Shown in pieces: positions 23,641-32,806 of a DNA stretch of 64,000 nt. Under the pieces are notes generated by a model. It worked only from the letters and a program-made list of their open reading frames with translations. It was not told the origin of the DNA and searched no databases. The stretch comes from Candidatus Rubneribacter avistercoris (GTDB lineage Bacteria; Actinomycetota; Coriobacteriia; Coriobacteriales; Eggerthellaceae). The stretch is from assembly GCA_019115845.1 (NCBI GenBank), contig DXCU01000091.1:1-64000 (forward strand). The letters are read 5' to 3'. The stretch's first letter is position 1, and every line of letters begins with the position of its first letter. The position numbers were made by a program, and so were the translations under genes.

Positions 23641-25701
23641 ATGATCATGCAGCTCGAACATATCGCGAAGTCGTTCGGAGGGCGCCAGCTCTTTCACGAC
23701 GTGACGTTTCGCCTGGAGGAGTACGATCGCCTGGCGCTCGTGGGCCCTAACGGCGCCGGCAAGACCACCATGCTCAACATCGTCTCCGGCAAGGAGGACG
23801 CCGACGAGGGCAGGGTGCTGTTCGCGAAGGGCGCGCGCGTGGGCTACCTGGAGCAGGAGGCCATCGAGATGGGGGAGCGGCCCATCTTCGAGGAGGTCAT
23901 GTCCTCGCAGACAGAGGTGCTCGAAGCCGAGCGGCGCCTTTACGAGCTGGAGCAGGGGCTGGGCGAGAACCCCACCGAGCGGCAGCTGGCCGCGGCGGGG
24001 CGCGCCCGCGACGCCTACGAGGCGCTGGGCGGCTACACCATCGAAGCCAAGGTGCGCGGCGTCATGTTCGGCCTGGGTTTCAAGGAGGAGGATCTGCGCC
24101 GCCTGACCACCGAGTTCTCCGGCGGCTGGCAGATGCGCATCGCGCTGGCGAAGCTGCTCATCCGCAACCCCGAGGTGCTCCTGCTCGACGAGCCCACGAA
24201 CCATCTGGACCTGGAGAGCGTGAAGTGGCTCGAGGGCTTTTTGCGCGGCTACGCGGGCACCGTGGTGGTGGTCAGCCACGACCGCGCGTTCATGGACAAC
24301 ATGGTGGACCGCGTGGCCGAGGTGGACAACGGGCAGGTGAACCTGTACAAGGGCAACTACTCCGCCTACCTCAAGGCCCGCGAGGAGCGCCTTGAGCGCC
24401 TGCGCGCCGAAAAGGCCAAGCAGGACGAGGAGATAGCCCACATGGAGGCGTTCGTGGAGAGGTTCCGTTACAAGCCCACGAAGGCCAAGCAGGTGCAGGA
24501 CCGCGTGAGAAAGCTCGAGAAGATCAAGCGCATCGAGCTGCCCGAGGAGAAGAAGACGGTCAAGTTCAACTTCAAGCAGCCGCCGCGCACGGGTGACGAG
24601 GTGGTGCGCGCCCGCGGCTTGGTGAAGCGCTTCGGCGACAAGGCCGTCTACGACGGCCTCGACTTCACCATGTACCGCGGCGACAAGATAGCGCTCGTGG
24701 GGCCGAACGGCGCGGGCAAGTCGACGCTTCTGAAGATGGTGGCCGGCGCGCTCGCCCCCGATGCGGGCGCGATCGACTACGGCGTGCACGTGACCAAGAC
24801 CTACTACGCGCAGCACCAGCTGGAGGAGCTGCATCCCGGCAACACTGTGTTCGAGGAGCTGGACCGCGTGGCGCCCGGCTGGACCATCAGCCAGGTGCGC
24901 ACGCTTCTGGGCGCGTTTCTGTTCACGGGCGATGCGGTGGACAAGCGCGTGAGCGTGCTCTCCGGCGGCGAGAAAAGCCGGCTTGCGCTCGCGAAGATGC
25001 TGGTGGCGCCGCGGCCGCTTCTGTGCCTTGACGAGCCGACGAACCACCTTGACATAGCGAGCGCCGACATCTTGGAGCAGGCGCTCAAGGCGTTCGAGGG
25101 CACGATTCTGTTCATCACGCACGACCGCCACCTCATCCGCGGCGTTGCCAACCGCATCGTGGAGGTGACGCCCGGGCGCGTGAGCGTCTACGACGGCGAC
25201 TACGACTACTACCTGTTCAAAAGCGGCCAGCTGGACGGCCCGGCACCTGAGGAGCGCTCGCTTGTGGACGAGGTCATGAGCGAGGGAGCAGGCGGCGGCG
25301 AACGGGAGCGGGGGAGCGCGAAGGCGCCTGCGAAGGCGGCGTCGGCAACCGCCAAGCCGGGGTCGAAGGCCGGGCTCACCGCGCCGCGGGCGAGCGCTCC
25401 CAAAACCAAGGAGCAGAAGCGTCGCGAGGCCGAGGCGCGCAACCGCGCCTACGCCGCGCTCAAGCACCATCGCAAGCGCATCGCCGAGCTGGACGCGCAG
25501 ATGGAGCGCGACAACGCGCGCATGGCGGAGCTTTTGGAGCTTATGGCTGATCCGGGTTTCTACATAAACGAGGACGCCTCCTCCGACGCCATCTCCGAGC
25601 ATGCGCAGCTCAAGCAGCGCTTGGCGGCCGCCGAGGAGGAGTGGCTCGCGCTCAACGAGGAGCTGGAGGCCGAGATGGCCCGCCAGGCGCAGGAGCGCTA
25701 G
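23641..25701 (+). CDS. ABC-F family ATP-binding protein
   Basis: The 686-aa protein has two ABC ATPase domains without membrane segments: Walker [10 protein letters not shown] (about 36) and GPNGAGKST (about 354), signatures FSGGW and LSGGEKS, and Walker [12 protein letters not shown] and [11 protein letters not shown]. They are separated by a charged linker of the P-site tRNA interaction motif type (about 250-305). The C-terminus is an Ala/Lys-rich linker plus coiled coil. ABC-F proteins act on ribosomes, as housekeeping translation factors (Uup/YfmR/EttA) or in antibiotic protection. The housekeeping role seems likelier here. trmL follows after 1 nt. Confidence 0.92.
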   Translation: MIMQLEHIAKSFGGRQLFHDVTFRLEEYDRLALVGPNGAGKTTMLNIVSGKEDADEGRVLFAKGARVGYLEQEAIEMGERPIFEEVMSSQTEVLEAERRLYELEQGLGENPTERQLAAAGRARDAYEALGGYTIEAKVRGVMFGLGFKEEDLRRLTTEFSGGWQMRIALAKLLIRNPEVLLLDEPTNHLDLESVKWLEGFLRGYAGTVVVVSHDRAFMDNMVDRVAEVDNGQVNLYKGNYSAYLKAREERLERLRAEKAKQDEEIAHMEAFVERFRYKPTKAKQVQDRVRKLEKIKRIELPEEKKTVKFNFKQPPRTGDEVVRARGLVKRFGDKAVYDGLDFTMYRGDKIALVGPNGAGKSTLLKMVAGALAPDAGAIDYGVHVTKTYYAQHQLEELHPGNTVFEELDRVAPGWTISQVRTLLGAFLFTGDAVDKRVSVLSGGEKSRLALAKMLVAPRPLLCLDEPTNHLDIASADILEQALKAFEGTILFITHDRHLIRGVANRIVEVTPGRVSVYDGDYDYYLFKSGQLDGPAPEERSLVDEVMSEGAGGGERERGSAKAPAKAASATAKPGSKAGLTAPRASAPKTKEQKRREAEARNRAYAALKHHRKRIAELDAQMERDNARMAELLELMADPGFYINEDASSDAISEHAQLKQRLAAAEEEWLALNEELEAEMARQAQER

Positions 25702-25702
25702 C

Positions 25703-26173
25703 ATGGGGGCGCCGCTCAACGTCGTTCTCGTGGAGCCGGAGATTCCGCAGAACACGGGCAACATCGCGCGCACGTGCGCATGCGTGGGCGCGCGGCTGCA
25801 CCTCGTGGAGCCGATGGGGTTTCGGCTGACGGAAAAGCAGCTTGCCCGTGCGGGCTGCGACTACTGGGACGAGGTGGATGTTGTGCGCTGGCCTTGCCTC
25901 GAAGCGTTTTTGGAGGCGCACGGCGCCGAGGAGCTGCACCTGTTCACCGGCCAGGCGCAGCGCTCGCTTGCCGACGCCTCGTATGGCGAGGGCGCGTTTC
26001 TGCTGTTCGGCCGCGAGAGCCGCGGGCTTCCCCTGGGCCTCATCGAGGCGTTGGCCCCGCGCTGCGTGCGCATTCCCATGCGCACGGGCCTGCGCAGCCT
26101 CAACCTCTCCAACGCCGTGGCCGTGGCCGCCTACGAGGCGTTGCGCCAGCAGGGTTGGCCGGGGCTTTCGTAA
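25703..26173 (+). CDS. trmL: tRNA (cytidine(34)-2'-O)-methyltransferase
   Basis: The 156-aa SPOUT methyltransferase has LVEPEIPQNTGNIARTC, motif 2 FGRESRGLP and motif 3 RSLNLSNAVAVAAYEALRQ, all diagnostic of TrmL. It 2'-O-methylates the wobble base of tRNA-Leu species. It starts 1 nt after the ABC-F stop codon, so the two are translationally linked. Confidence 0.92.
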   Translation: MGAPLNVVLVEPEIPQNTGNIARTCACVGARLHLVEPMGFRLTEKQLARAGCDYWDEVDVVRWPCLEAFLEAHGAEELHLFTGQAQRSLADASYGEGAFLLFGRESRGLPLGLIEALAPRCVRIPMRTGLRSLNLSNAVAVAAYEALRQQGWPGLS

Positions 26174-26180
26174 GCGGCGG

Positions 26181-26292
26181 CGTCCGGCGCCCGCCGAAGC
26201 CGCCAGAGCGTCCGGCGCCCGCCGGAGCCGCCCGGGCATCCGGTGTTTGCCGGAGTTGCCGGAGTGTCTGAGGGTTGCCGGAGCCGCCCGGG
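26181..26292 (+). repeat. 28-bp tandem repeat, four degenerate copies
   Basis: Four contiguous units of exactly 28 bp (26181, 26209, 26237, 26265). They share a TCCGGCGCCCGCCGGAGCCG-like core; the first two differ at only a few positions and the last two are more diverged. The period is not a multiple of three and no gene spans it. It fills most of the trmL-serC gap. Confidence 0.8.
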
Positions 26293-26382
26293 CGCGCGGG
26301 CGGCTTGAAGGTCGTCTCGGCCGCTCCCGCGCCCGTTTCGCCGTTTGAGCGGACGAGGAGGGCGAGCGGGGCTGATCGTGTG

Positions 26383-26388
26383 TATACT
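26383..26388 (+). promoter_or_regulatory. -10 element for serC
   Basis: TATACTGG, about 37 nt before the serC ATG. Confidence 0.5.
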
Positions 26389-26425
26389 GGGACGCATCGT
26401 CCGCGCACGTACCAAGGAGGTCCCC

Positions 26426-27508
26426 ATGTCCCGCGTCTACAACTTCTCCGCCGGTCCCGCCGTGCTGCCCGAGGAGGTGCTGCGCCAGGCCGCGTCCGAG
26501 ATGCTCGACTACCAGGGGTGCGGCATGTCGGTCATGGAGATGAGCCACCGTTCCGCGGCGTTCAAGGGCATCATCGAGACGGCCGAGGCCGACATCCGCG
26601 AGCTGATGGGCATTCCGGAGAACTACCGCGTGCTGTTTTTGCAGGGTGGCGCCACCCAGCAGTTCGCCGCCATTCCCATGAACCTCATGCGCAATAAAAA
26701 GGCCGACTACATTGTGAGCGGCTCCTGGTCGAAGAAGGCGTTCAAGGAGGCCAAGCTCTACGGCGAGGCGCGTTGCGTTGCCTCCTCGGAGGACGGCAAC
26801 TTCTCCTACGTGCCCGACGTGGATGCCCTCGAATTCGCGCCCGACGCCGACTACGTCTACATCTGCCAGAACGAGACCATCTACGGCACCCGCTACCCGA
26901 AGCTGCCCGACACCGGCGACGTGCCGCTCGTCTCCGACGTGTCGTCGATGTTCCTCTCCGAGCCCATGGACGTGTCCCGCTATGGCCTCGTTTACGGCGG
27001 CGTGCAGAAAAACGTGGGCCCGGCCGGCGTGACCATCGTCATCGTGCGCGACGACCTGGTGCGCGAGGACGTGCTGCCCTTCACGCCCACCATCATGCGC
27101 TACAAGACGCAGGCCGACGCGGGCAGCCTTTCCAACACGCCGCCGTGCTACGGCATCTACATGTGCGGGCTTGTGTTCAAGTGGCTCAAAGAGCAGGGCG
27201 GCCTTGCGGCCATGCGCGAGCGCAACGTGGAGAAGGCGCAGCTGCTCTACGACTACCTGGATCAGTCGAAGCTGTTCAAGGGCACGGCGCGTGCGGAGGA
27301 CCGCTCGCTTATGAACGTGCCGTTCGTCACGGGAGACGTCGATCTGGACGCCAAGTTCGTGGCCGAGGCCAAGGGCGCGGGCATCGAGAGCATCAAGGGC
27401 CATCGCAGCGTGGGCGGCATGCGCGCGAGCATCTACAACGCCATGCCGCGAGAGGGCGTGGAGGCGCTCGTGCGCTTCATGGAGAAATTCGAGGCCGAGA
27501 ACGCGTAG
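26426..27508 (+). CDS. serC: Phosphoserine aminotransferase
   Basis: The 360-aa class-V PLP enzyme has VYNFSAGPAVLPEEVL at the N-terminus, the PLP lysine in GGVQKNVGPAG (about residue 196) and the C-terminal GHRSVGGMRASIYNAMP. It converts 3-phosphohydroxypyruvate to phosphoserine, and in some bacteria also serves pyridoxal phosphate synthesis. ATG 26426 follows AAGGAGG. No serA or serB is adjacent in this window. Confidence 0.95.
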   Translation: MSRVYNFSAGPAVLPEEVLRQAASEMLDYQGCGMSVMEMSHRSAAFKGIIETAEADIRELMGIPENYRVLFLQGGATQQFAAIPMNLMRNKKADYIVSGSWSKKAFKEAKLYGEARCVASSEDGNFSYVPDVDALEFAPDADYVYICQNETIYGTRYPKLPDTGDVPLVSDVSSMFLSEPMDVSRYGLVYGGVQKNVGPAGVTIVIVRDDLVREDVLPFTPTIMRYKTQADAGSLSNTPPCYGIYMCGLVFKWLKEQGGLAAMRERNVEKAQLLYDYLDQSKLFKGTARAEDRSLMNVPFVTGDVDLDAKFVAEAKGAGIESIKGHRSVGGMRASIYNAMPREGVEALVRFMEKFEAENA

Positions 27509-27570
27509 GGACTCGGTTGCCGACCCGCGATCCCCGTTGCCTGCCACAGGCGTCGCATCGTTCCGCGGAA

Positions 27571-27603
27571 AAAGCGGCCAGCTCCGAGGGGGCCGGCCGC
27601 TTT
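27571..27603. terminator. Bidirectional terminator between serC and the SDR remnant
   Basis: AAGCGGCC and GGCCGCTT form an 8-bp stem. The plus strand ends in TTT, the minus strand in TTTTT, so it can serve both sides. Confidence 0.7.
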
Positions 27604-27625
27604 AACGTTATTGCGGGTCGAATGC

Positions 27626-27766
27626 CTAGTACGCGCTCCAGCCGCCGTCGATGGCGAGCGCATTGCCGTTGATGAAGTCGGCCGTGTCGGAGGCCGGGAA
27701 CAGCATCTCTACCGGGATATCCTCCAAAGCGCTCGAGTAGTCGGCCGTGGTCTTCGCCGCGCTCAC
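27626..27766 (-). pseudogene. C-terminal remnant of a short-chain dehydrogenase (SDR)
   Basis: The minus strand encodes a 46-residue open frame ending SDTADFINGNALAIDGGWSAY, the unmistakable C-terminus of classical SDR enzymes (the DGGW tail). Its frame begins at a GTG overlapping the AraC stop codon, and the Rossmann domain and catalytic YxxxK are absent. No other part of the gene is visible in the window. Insertion of the AraC/flavodoxin block, or a deletion joining them, probably truncated it. It is absent from the ORF track. Confidence 0.8.
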
Positions 27767-28989
27767 GCGCGCTTGCGCTCCCGGTACCGCGCGGGCGTCC
27801 ATCCGGTCTTCTGCTTGAAAACGCGGTTGAAGTACGCGGCGCTTGAGAATCCGCAGCGCGCCCCGATATCGGCGATGGTCGCATCCGACGTCTCGATCAG
27901 CTGCATCGCGCGGGCGAGGCGGACCTTCGCCACGTAGGAGGGGATGCTCTCGCCAATCTCGCCGTTGAAGACGCGGCTCAGGTAGTTGGGGGAAACGCCG
28001 ATCTCGCGTGCGATCTCGTCGACGGTGAACGTCTCCGCGTAGCGTTCGCGGATGAAGCGCACCGCCTCGAGCGATAGGCGCCCCACTTCGAGTCCGGTTC
28101 GCGAGGAGGCTCGCGCGCAGTGCACGAGCACGGCGCGAGCCTCCTCGTAGACCGTCTTCAGGTTGTCATGCCCTTCGAGGGAGAGGCCTTCGAGGCGGGC
28201 AGAGTCGAGACGCGCGAGGAAGACCTCGTTGTAGCGCCTCGCCAGGCTGCGGATCTCGGACAGCGCATCGGAGCAGGCCCGCAGGCTGAACGAGGAGCGC
28301 AGCTGCTCGAAGAACAAGACGCGCACTGCCTCCTCCAGCTCTTCGACGCTCGATCTGACGATGAGCGATTCGATGCGCTTGAGGCTGGAGGCAAGCCCGT
28401 CGGCGCTCAGAGGAACGTGCCGACTGCGATACTCATCGTCGGTCATGAGGAGCGAGCGGTCGAGGAAAAACGAGAGCTTTGCCAGATTGCGGGTTCGGAC
28501 GAAACCCTCTGCGAGGGACTCGAACCCGCGAAGCTCTTCGGAGAGCGCGGTCACGCACACGTACGCGTCATCGCCGAGTCCCCAGCACGAGCGATACAAG
28601 GCCAGGATGCGGCGATGGAGCAGCTCGGCGGCCTCGAGCGACCGATCGGCGGAGGGTGAGGGGGACAGAAGGTAGAGGATGCGCTTCGTCCCGTCGTATT
28701 TGACGATGGCGGCGTCGAACGCGATGCCGAACTCTGACAGCGAGCGCGCCATTTCGTCCTCCAGCGAGCCGTACAGGCGGAAGAAGTCGTCGAGGTCCTT
28801 GCCGAACCGTGGGGCGTACACCTGCTTGGGAATGCCGGTCAGGCAGAGGCGGAAGCGTTTCAAGTCGATGTTCATCGAGACGCCCAGGTCGACCATGAGC
28901 CTTTCGCAGGCCGTTTGGCTCTGCCCGAACAGCATCTCGTTGATGACGGCCCCTTTGAGCGTCCGGCCTTTGTCGTACGTGTACACCAT
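27763..28989 (-). CDS. AraC-family transcriptional regulator with large N-terminal domain
   Basis: The 408-aa protein ends in a double HTH of AraC type (TVDEIAREIGVSPNYLSRVFNGE, then ATIADIGARCGFSSAAYFNRVFKQKTGWTPARYR). The 300-residue N-terminal part has no domain I recognise and no membrane segment; it might be a ligand-sensing domain. GAGAAGGAGACG precedes the ATG. It is divergent from the Tat flavodoxin/ferredoxin gene, 189 bp apart, which makes that gene its likely target. Confidence 0.88.
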   Translation of the reverse strand: MVYTYDKGRTLKGAVINEMLFGQSQTACERLMVDLGVSMNIDLKRFRLCLTGIPKQVYAPRFGKDLDDFFRLYGSLEDEMARSLSEFGIAFDAAIVKYDGTKRILYLLSPSPSADRSLEAAELLHRRILALYRSCWGLGDDAYVCVTALSEELRGFESLAEGFVRTRNLAKLSFFLDRSLLMTDDEYRSRHVPLSADGLASSLKRIESLIVRSSVEELEEAVRVLFFEQLRSSFSLRACSDALSEIRSLARRYNEVFLARLDSARLEGLSLEGHDNLKTVYEEARAVLVHCARASSRTGLEVGRLSLEAVRFIRERYAETFTVDEIAREIGVSPNYLSRVFNGEIGESIPSYVAKVRLARAMQLIETSDATIADIGARCGFSSAAYFNRVFKQKTGWTPARYRERKRA

Positions 28990-29018
28990 CGTCTCCTTCT
29001 CGGTTCCTTGCGCCTCCC

Positions 29019-29024
29019 ATTGTA
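29019..29024 (-). promoter_or_regulatory. -10 candidate for the AraC gene
   Basis: TACAATGG on the minus strand, about 30 nt before the start. Confidence 0.4.
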
Positions 29025-29111
29025 GTTAGCGAAGACGGTGCACGTCATTGCAAACTTGTGCGGTGCGTTGCTCTTTCCTGTCCGTTTTCGCCCAGAAGCG
29101 GCGGACCTTCC

Positions 29112-29117
29112 TAAGAT
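29112..29117 (+). promoter_or_regulatory. -10 candidate for the flavodoxin/ferredoxin gene
   Basis: CTAAGATGGG, resembling the recurrent CTANNATGG element, about 61 nt before the ATG. Confidence 0.35.
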
Positions 29118-29178
29118 GGGGACGAAAGGGTCCGGACGAAGGACCCATCGGGAAGAGAAGGAAGGAAAGGGGAGAAAA

Positions 29179-30111
29179 ATGGCCGATGTTTCGCGTCGTG
29201 CTTTTCTGAAGACGTCGGGGGCGGTCCTCGGGCTTTCGGCGACGGGGGCGGGCGTTCTCGGGCTGGCGGGATGCGCCGCCGCTTCGAAGGACGCTCCTTC
29301 GGAGGGAGTCGGCTCGGATGCCGGGAAAGCCGGGGAGGAGAGCCTGAAGGTGAAGCTCTGCGCCTGTTCGCCGACGGGCAACACGCTCGCGGCGGGGCTT
29401 GTGCTGGCGAACTACCTGTCCGACGACGTCGAAGTGATCGACCAGACGTCGTACCAGTCGCGCATGAAGAAGATCGATTTCGAGCCGACCGACCTTGTCA
29501 TCATGATAGGCTCCACTATCGCCGGCCGCACGGTGGAGGTGGACAACCTGTTCACCAACCTCAAGGGCAGCGACACGCCCTGCATCGCAGCCGCCTGCTT
29601 CGGCAACCGCAAAGCCGAGATGACGGCCTCGCTCATAGCGGACACGGCGAAGGCGAACGGCTTCAACGTGATCGGAGGCATCGAGATCGTGACCGACCAT
29701 ACGCTCGGGCGGTTCCTCGGGCACGGACGCCCCGACAGCGATGACCGCGCTGCCATCCAGGAATTCGCAGATTCGATCAAAGAGAAGATCGCCTCCGGCT
29801 CTCTCGAGCCCGTGACCATCGTCGGCGACGAGAGCTGCTATGAGAACTACAATCCGAAGGGCACGATCTACCGATCAACCACGACGAAGGAGTACTACCC
29901 GGACAACTGCATCAAGTGCGGCACGTGCGCGCAGGAGTGCACGGCGGGCGCAATCGACGCGACCACGCTCGAGATTGACGAGGACGTGTGCGTCCACTGC
30001 CAGCGTTGCACCTATGTGTGTCGCCATCAGGGCCGCTACTTCTTCCCGGCGAGCGAGTTCGAGCAGGGCGAGCATTACTGGTCGCGCAAGGACGTCGTCG
30101 TCCATCTGTGA
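29179..30111 (+). CDS. Tat-exported lipoprotein with flavodoxin and 2x[4Fe-4S] ferredoxin domains
   Basis: The 310-aa protein begins with a twin-arginine signal (SRRAFLKTSG, Arg6-Arg7) and a lipobox LAGC (Cys32), so it should be folded, loaded with cofactor and anchored outside the membrane. Residues about 54-195 are flavodoxin-like with the phosphate-binding loop CSPTGNT. Residues about 243-285 hold CIKCGTCAQEC and CVHCQRCTYVC clusters. The order flavodoxin-then-ferredoxin matches EFR1-type proteins, which are normally cytoplasmic. A role in electron transfer to an extracytoplasmic reductase is inference. GGGGAGAAAA precedes ATG 29179. Confidence 0.85.
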   Translation: MADVSRRAFLKTSGAVLGLSATGAGVLGLAGCAAASKDAPSEGVGSDAGKAGEESLKVKLCACSPTGNTLAAGLVLANYLSDDVEVIDQTSYQSRMKKIDFEPTDLVIMIGSTIAGRTVEVDNLFTNLKGSDTPCIAAACFGNRKAEMTASLIADTAKANGFNVIGGIEIVTDHTLGRFLGHGRPDSDDRAAIQEFADSIKEKIASGSLEPVTIVGDESCYENYNPKGTIYRSTTTKEYYPDNCIKCGTCAQECTAGAIDATTLEIDEDVCVHCQRCTYVCRHQGRYFFPASEFEQGEHYWSRKDVVVHL

Positions 30112-30233
30112 CGACCCTCCCTTGCGACGGCCCTCCTTTCTGTCCGGGGTCCGCGCGCCGTTCCCTCCTGCGCGCGGGCCCCGGCTGCGTTTCCTTGTGA
30201 AGTTTCGCCTGTCAGATGCGTCGGGCGGCACGG

Positions 30234-30245
30234 TTGCGCTAGACT
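30234..30245 (+). promoter_or_regulatory. Promoter -10 of the site-2 protease operon (near-leaderless)
   Basis: TTGCGCTAGACT ends 10 nt before the ATG, leaving at most a few leader nucleotides and no Shine-Dalgarno. Confidence 0.55.
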
Positions 30246-30255
30246 GGGCGTCATT

Positions 30256-30933
30256 ATGATTTCCATTCCGTACCTCGTCTGCTCCATCCTGAGCTTCATT
30301 CCCGCCATCGTGCTGCACGAGGCGGCGCACGGCTTTGCGGCGTGGCGGCTGGGCGATCCCACCGCCAAGCACGCGGGCCGCCTGTCGATGAACCCGCTCA
30401 AGCACGTCGACCCCTTCGGCACGGTCATCATGCCGCTGTGCCTGATGGCCATGAACATGCCGGTGTTCGGCTACGCCAAGCCGGTGCCCTACAATCCGGC
30501 GTACTTCAAGGATCCGCGCAAAGGGGACCTCATCGTGGGCTTGGCGGGGCCGACCGCCAACCTCGTCATGGCGGCGTTGGGGGCTGCGGCGTCGTTCGCT
30601 GTGCGGACGGCCCTTCCCACGGGTTCGCTCATGGCGGCAAGCGATTTGTTCTATTACTTCTACGCGTTGTTCCTGCCGATGTTCTCGCTCATCAACCTGT
30701 ACCTGGCCTTTTTCAACCTGCTGCCCATCCCGCCGCTTGACGGCTCCTCCATCTTCGCGTTCGTCCTGCCGCGGAAGTACCTGCCGCAGTACTACAAGGT
30801 GCAGCAGTACGCGCTTCCCATCTTCATGGTCGTGGTCATCCTGGTGCCCTATGTGCTGCACGTGAACCCCGTGGGCATCTATTTGGACGCCACGGCGGGG
30901 ACCGTGTTCGATCTTTTGTATTCGTTCGGTTAG
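30256..30933 (+). CDS. Site-2 protease family (M50) membrane metalloprotease
   Basis: The 225-aa polytopic protein has the zinc motif HEAAH (residues 21-25) and the third ligand in NLLPIPPLDGS (about 155-165). It matches the compact bacterial M50B type without PDZ or CBS domains. Such proteases cleave transmembrane substrates, but targets of this subgroup are mostly unknown. It heads a compact cluster with scpA and scpB, an arrangement common in Gram-positives. Confidence 0.9.
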   Translation: MISIPYLVCSILSFIPAIVLHEAAHGFAAWRLGDPTAKHAGRLSMNPLKHVDPFGTVIMPLCLMAMNMPVFGYAKPVPYNPAYFKDPRKGDLIVGLAGPTANLVMAALGAAASFAVRTALPTGSLMAASDLFYYFYALFLPMFSLINLYLAFFNLLPIPPLDGSSIFAFVLPRKYLPQYYKVQQYALPIFMVVVILVPYVLHVNPVGIYLDATAGTVFDLLYSFG

Positions 30934-30948
30934 CAGGCGGGCGTCGAC

Positions 30949-31740
30949 GTGTCGTACAAGGTTCGCATAGACAGCTTCGAGGGGCCCTTCGACCTCCTTC
31001 TGCATCTGGTCAGCCGGCAGAAGGTGGACATAGGGGCCATCTCCATCACGCAGATCGCCGACCAGTATCTGGCCGAGGTGGCGCGCATGGACGCGCTCGA
31101 CCTCGACGTGGCGAGCGACTTTTTGCTGGTGGCCTCCACGTTGCTCGAGATCAAGGCCGAAAGCCTGCTGCCGCGCGAGCGCGACGCGGCGGTGGACGAG
31201 CTGGAGGAGCTTGCCCCCAGCGAGGCGCGCGACATTCTGGTGGAGCGGCTTTTGTCCTACAAGCAGTACAAGAACGCCGCCGGTGCGCTGCACATGCGCT
31301 TTGTGAGCGAGGGGCGCATGCATCCGCGTCCGTTCGGTCCCGACGCGTGCTTTCTCAACCTCATGCCGGACTATCTGAAAGACGTCACGCTTGACGGCCT
31401 GGCGCTTCTGGCGGCGCGCGCCCTTGCGCGACGCGACGTGTTCCTGCTGGAGTCCGAGCACATCGCGGCGAAGCCCATCCCGGTTGAGGTGCACGTGCGC
31501 GCCATCCACCAGCGCATCCGCAACAAGAAGTGCTTGCGCTTCTCCGAGCTTGCGGACGCGCGCACGCCCGTGCCCGTCGTGGTGGTGACGTTTCTGGCCG
31601 TCTTGGAGCTGTACAAGCGCGCGATGGTGAGGATCGAGCAGTCCGAGCAGTTCGGCGACATCGACATCCGCTACATCGAGGGGTCGGGCGAGCTTCTGCT
31701 CGACGGCGACGACGCCCTCACATCGGTTGGGGAAGGGTAG
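30949..31740 (+). CDS. scpA: Segregation and condensation protein A
   Basis: The 263-aa kleisin has the ScpA N-terminus (VRIDSFEGPFDLLLHLVSRQKVDIGAISITQIADQYL) and a C-terminal winged helix (VVVTFLAVLELYKRAMVRIEQ..FGDI). It bridges SMC heads in the condensin complex with ScpB. GTG 30949 starts the conserved N-terminus. scpB follows within a few bases. Confidence 0.95.
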   Translation: MSYKVRIDSFEGPFDLLLHLVSRQKVDIGAISITQIADQYLAEVARMDALDLDVASDFLLVASTLLEIKAESLLPRERDAAVDELEELAPSEARDILVERLLSYKQYKNAAGALHMRFVSEGRMHPRPFGPDACFLNLMPDYLKDVTLDGLALLAARALARRDVFLLESEHIAAKPIPVEVHVRAIHQRIRNKKCLRFSELADARTPVPVVVVTFLAVLELYKRAMVRIEQSEQFGDIDIRYIEGSGELLLDGDDALTSVGEG

Positions 31741-31744
31741 GCCC

Positions 31745-32554
31745 ATGTTTCAGGGATTGCGGGAAAGCCAGCTCAAAGGCGCGGTGGAGGCCCTGCTGTT
31801 CGTCACCGACGAGCCGGTGGGCGTCATCGCGCTCGCGGACATGCTGGAGGTGGAGCCGGCTGCGGTGGAACGGGCGCTCGAGGAGCTGCGCGAGCAGCTT
31901 GCCAACGAGGACCGCGGCATCCAACTGCGCGAGGTGGCCGGGGGCTGGCGGCTGTACACGCATCCGATCTACCACGAGCTTATCGAGCGCTACGTGCTGT
32001 CGTGGGACACGCGCAAGCTCTCGCAGGCGGCCATGGAGACGCTCGCCATCGTGGCGTATTTGCAGCCGGTCACGCGCTCGGGCGTGGCCAGCGTGCGCGG
32101 CGTGAACTCGGACAGCTCCATCAACTCGCTTGTGGAGAAGGGCCTCGTGCGCGAGGCGGGCACAGTCGACGCGCCGGGCAATCCCACGCTCTACGCCACC
32201 ACGCGCGCGTTTTTGGAGAAGTTCGGCCTGCGCTCGACGGCCGATCTGCCCGACCTCGACCAGTTCGCTCCCGACGACGACACGCGCGCGTTTGTTCGCG
32301 AGCGCTTGAGCGCCTCGCGCGAGGACGTGCGCATCGCCGAGGAGGCGCGCCTGGACACCGAGGCGGCCGATCCGCTCGACGGCGTGGAGTTCGACCTCGA
32401 CGACGAGGCGACGGTGTTCGCCGCGCAAAGCCCGCGGGAGGAGGCGGCGGCCGACGCGGCCCGGCAGATGCTCGCCGACGCCATGGCGAGCGGATTCGGG
32501 CTGGTGGAGAAGATCGACTTCGACGCGCTGACGTTCGAGACCGACGACGAGTGA
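31745..32554 (+). CDS. scpB: Segregation and condensation protein B
   Basis: The 269-aa protein has the double winged-helix of ScpB (LKGAVEALLFVTDEPVGV, SQAAMETLAIVAYLQPVTRSGVASVRGV, NPTLYATTRAFLEKFGL) and an acidic tail of about 80 residues longer than usual. It partners ScpA and SMC in chromosome condensation. ATG 31745 follows GGGGAAGGG. The tail is low-complexity and probably disordered. Confidence 0.93.
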   Translation: MFQGLRESQLKGAVEALLFVTDEPVGVIALADMLEVEPAAVERALEELREQLANEDRGIQLREVAGGWRLYTHPIYHELIERYVLSWDTRKLSQAAMETLAIVAYLQPVTRSGVASVRGVNSDSSINSLVEKGLVREAGTVDAPGNPTLYATTRAFLEKFGLRSTADLPDLDQFAPDDDTRAFVRERLSASREDVRIAEEARLDTEAADPLDGVEFDLDDEATVFAAQSPREEAAADAARQMLADAMASGFGLVEKIDFDALTFETDDE

Positions 32555-32806
32555 ACGTGTCGCTCAGGAGGATGGTGGCGCCCCGGAGGGCGGCGGGGAC
32601 GCCTACTCGCTCGGACAGTCCTCGCCTTGCTGCTGAACTCGCTTGGTGGACGCCCCCCGCCTTTCAGGGCGGTGGGTTTGCCGTGGGGTTCGCTCGATGG
32701 GCGCCCTTGCCGCCCTTCGAAGCGGCGGGCGTGGCATGGACTTTAAGCGTGCGCCGGATACGAGGGGAAAGGGTGGGGAGGATCTGATGGTTTTGGAGGG
32801 CTTGTG

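Noticed and set aside
23383-25773. 796-aa ORF on the minus strand
   Set aside because: Antisense of the ABC-F gene, whose Walker and signature motifs are complete on the plus strand.
26181-26292. CRISPR array
   Set aside because: The 28-bp units are contiguous with no spacers and no cas genes are near; it is a tandem repeat.
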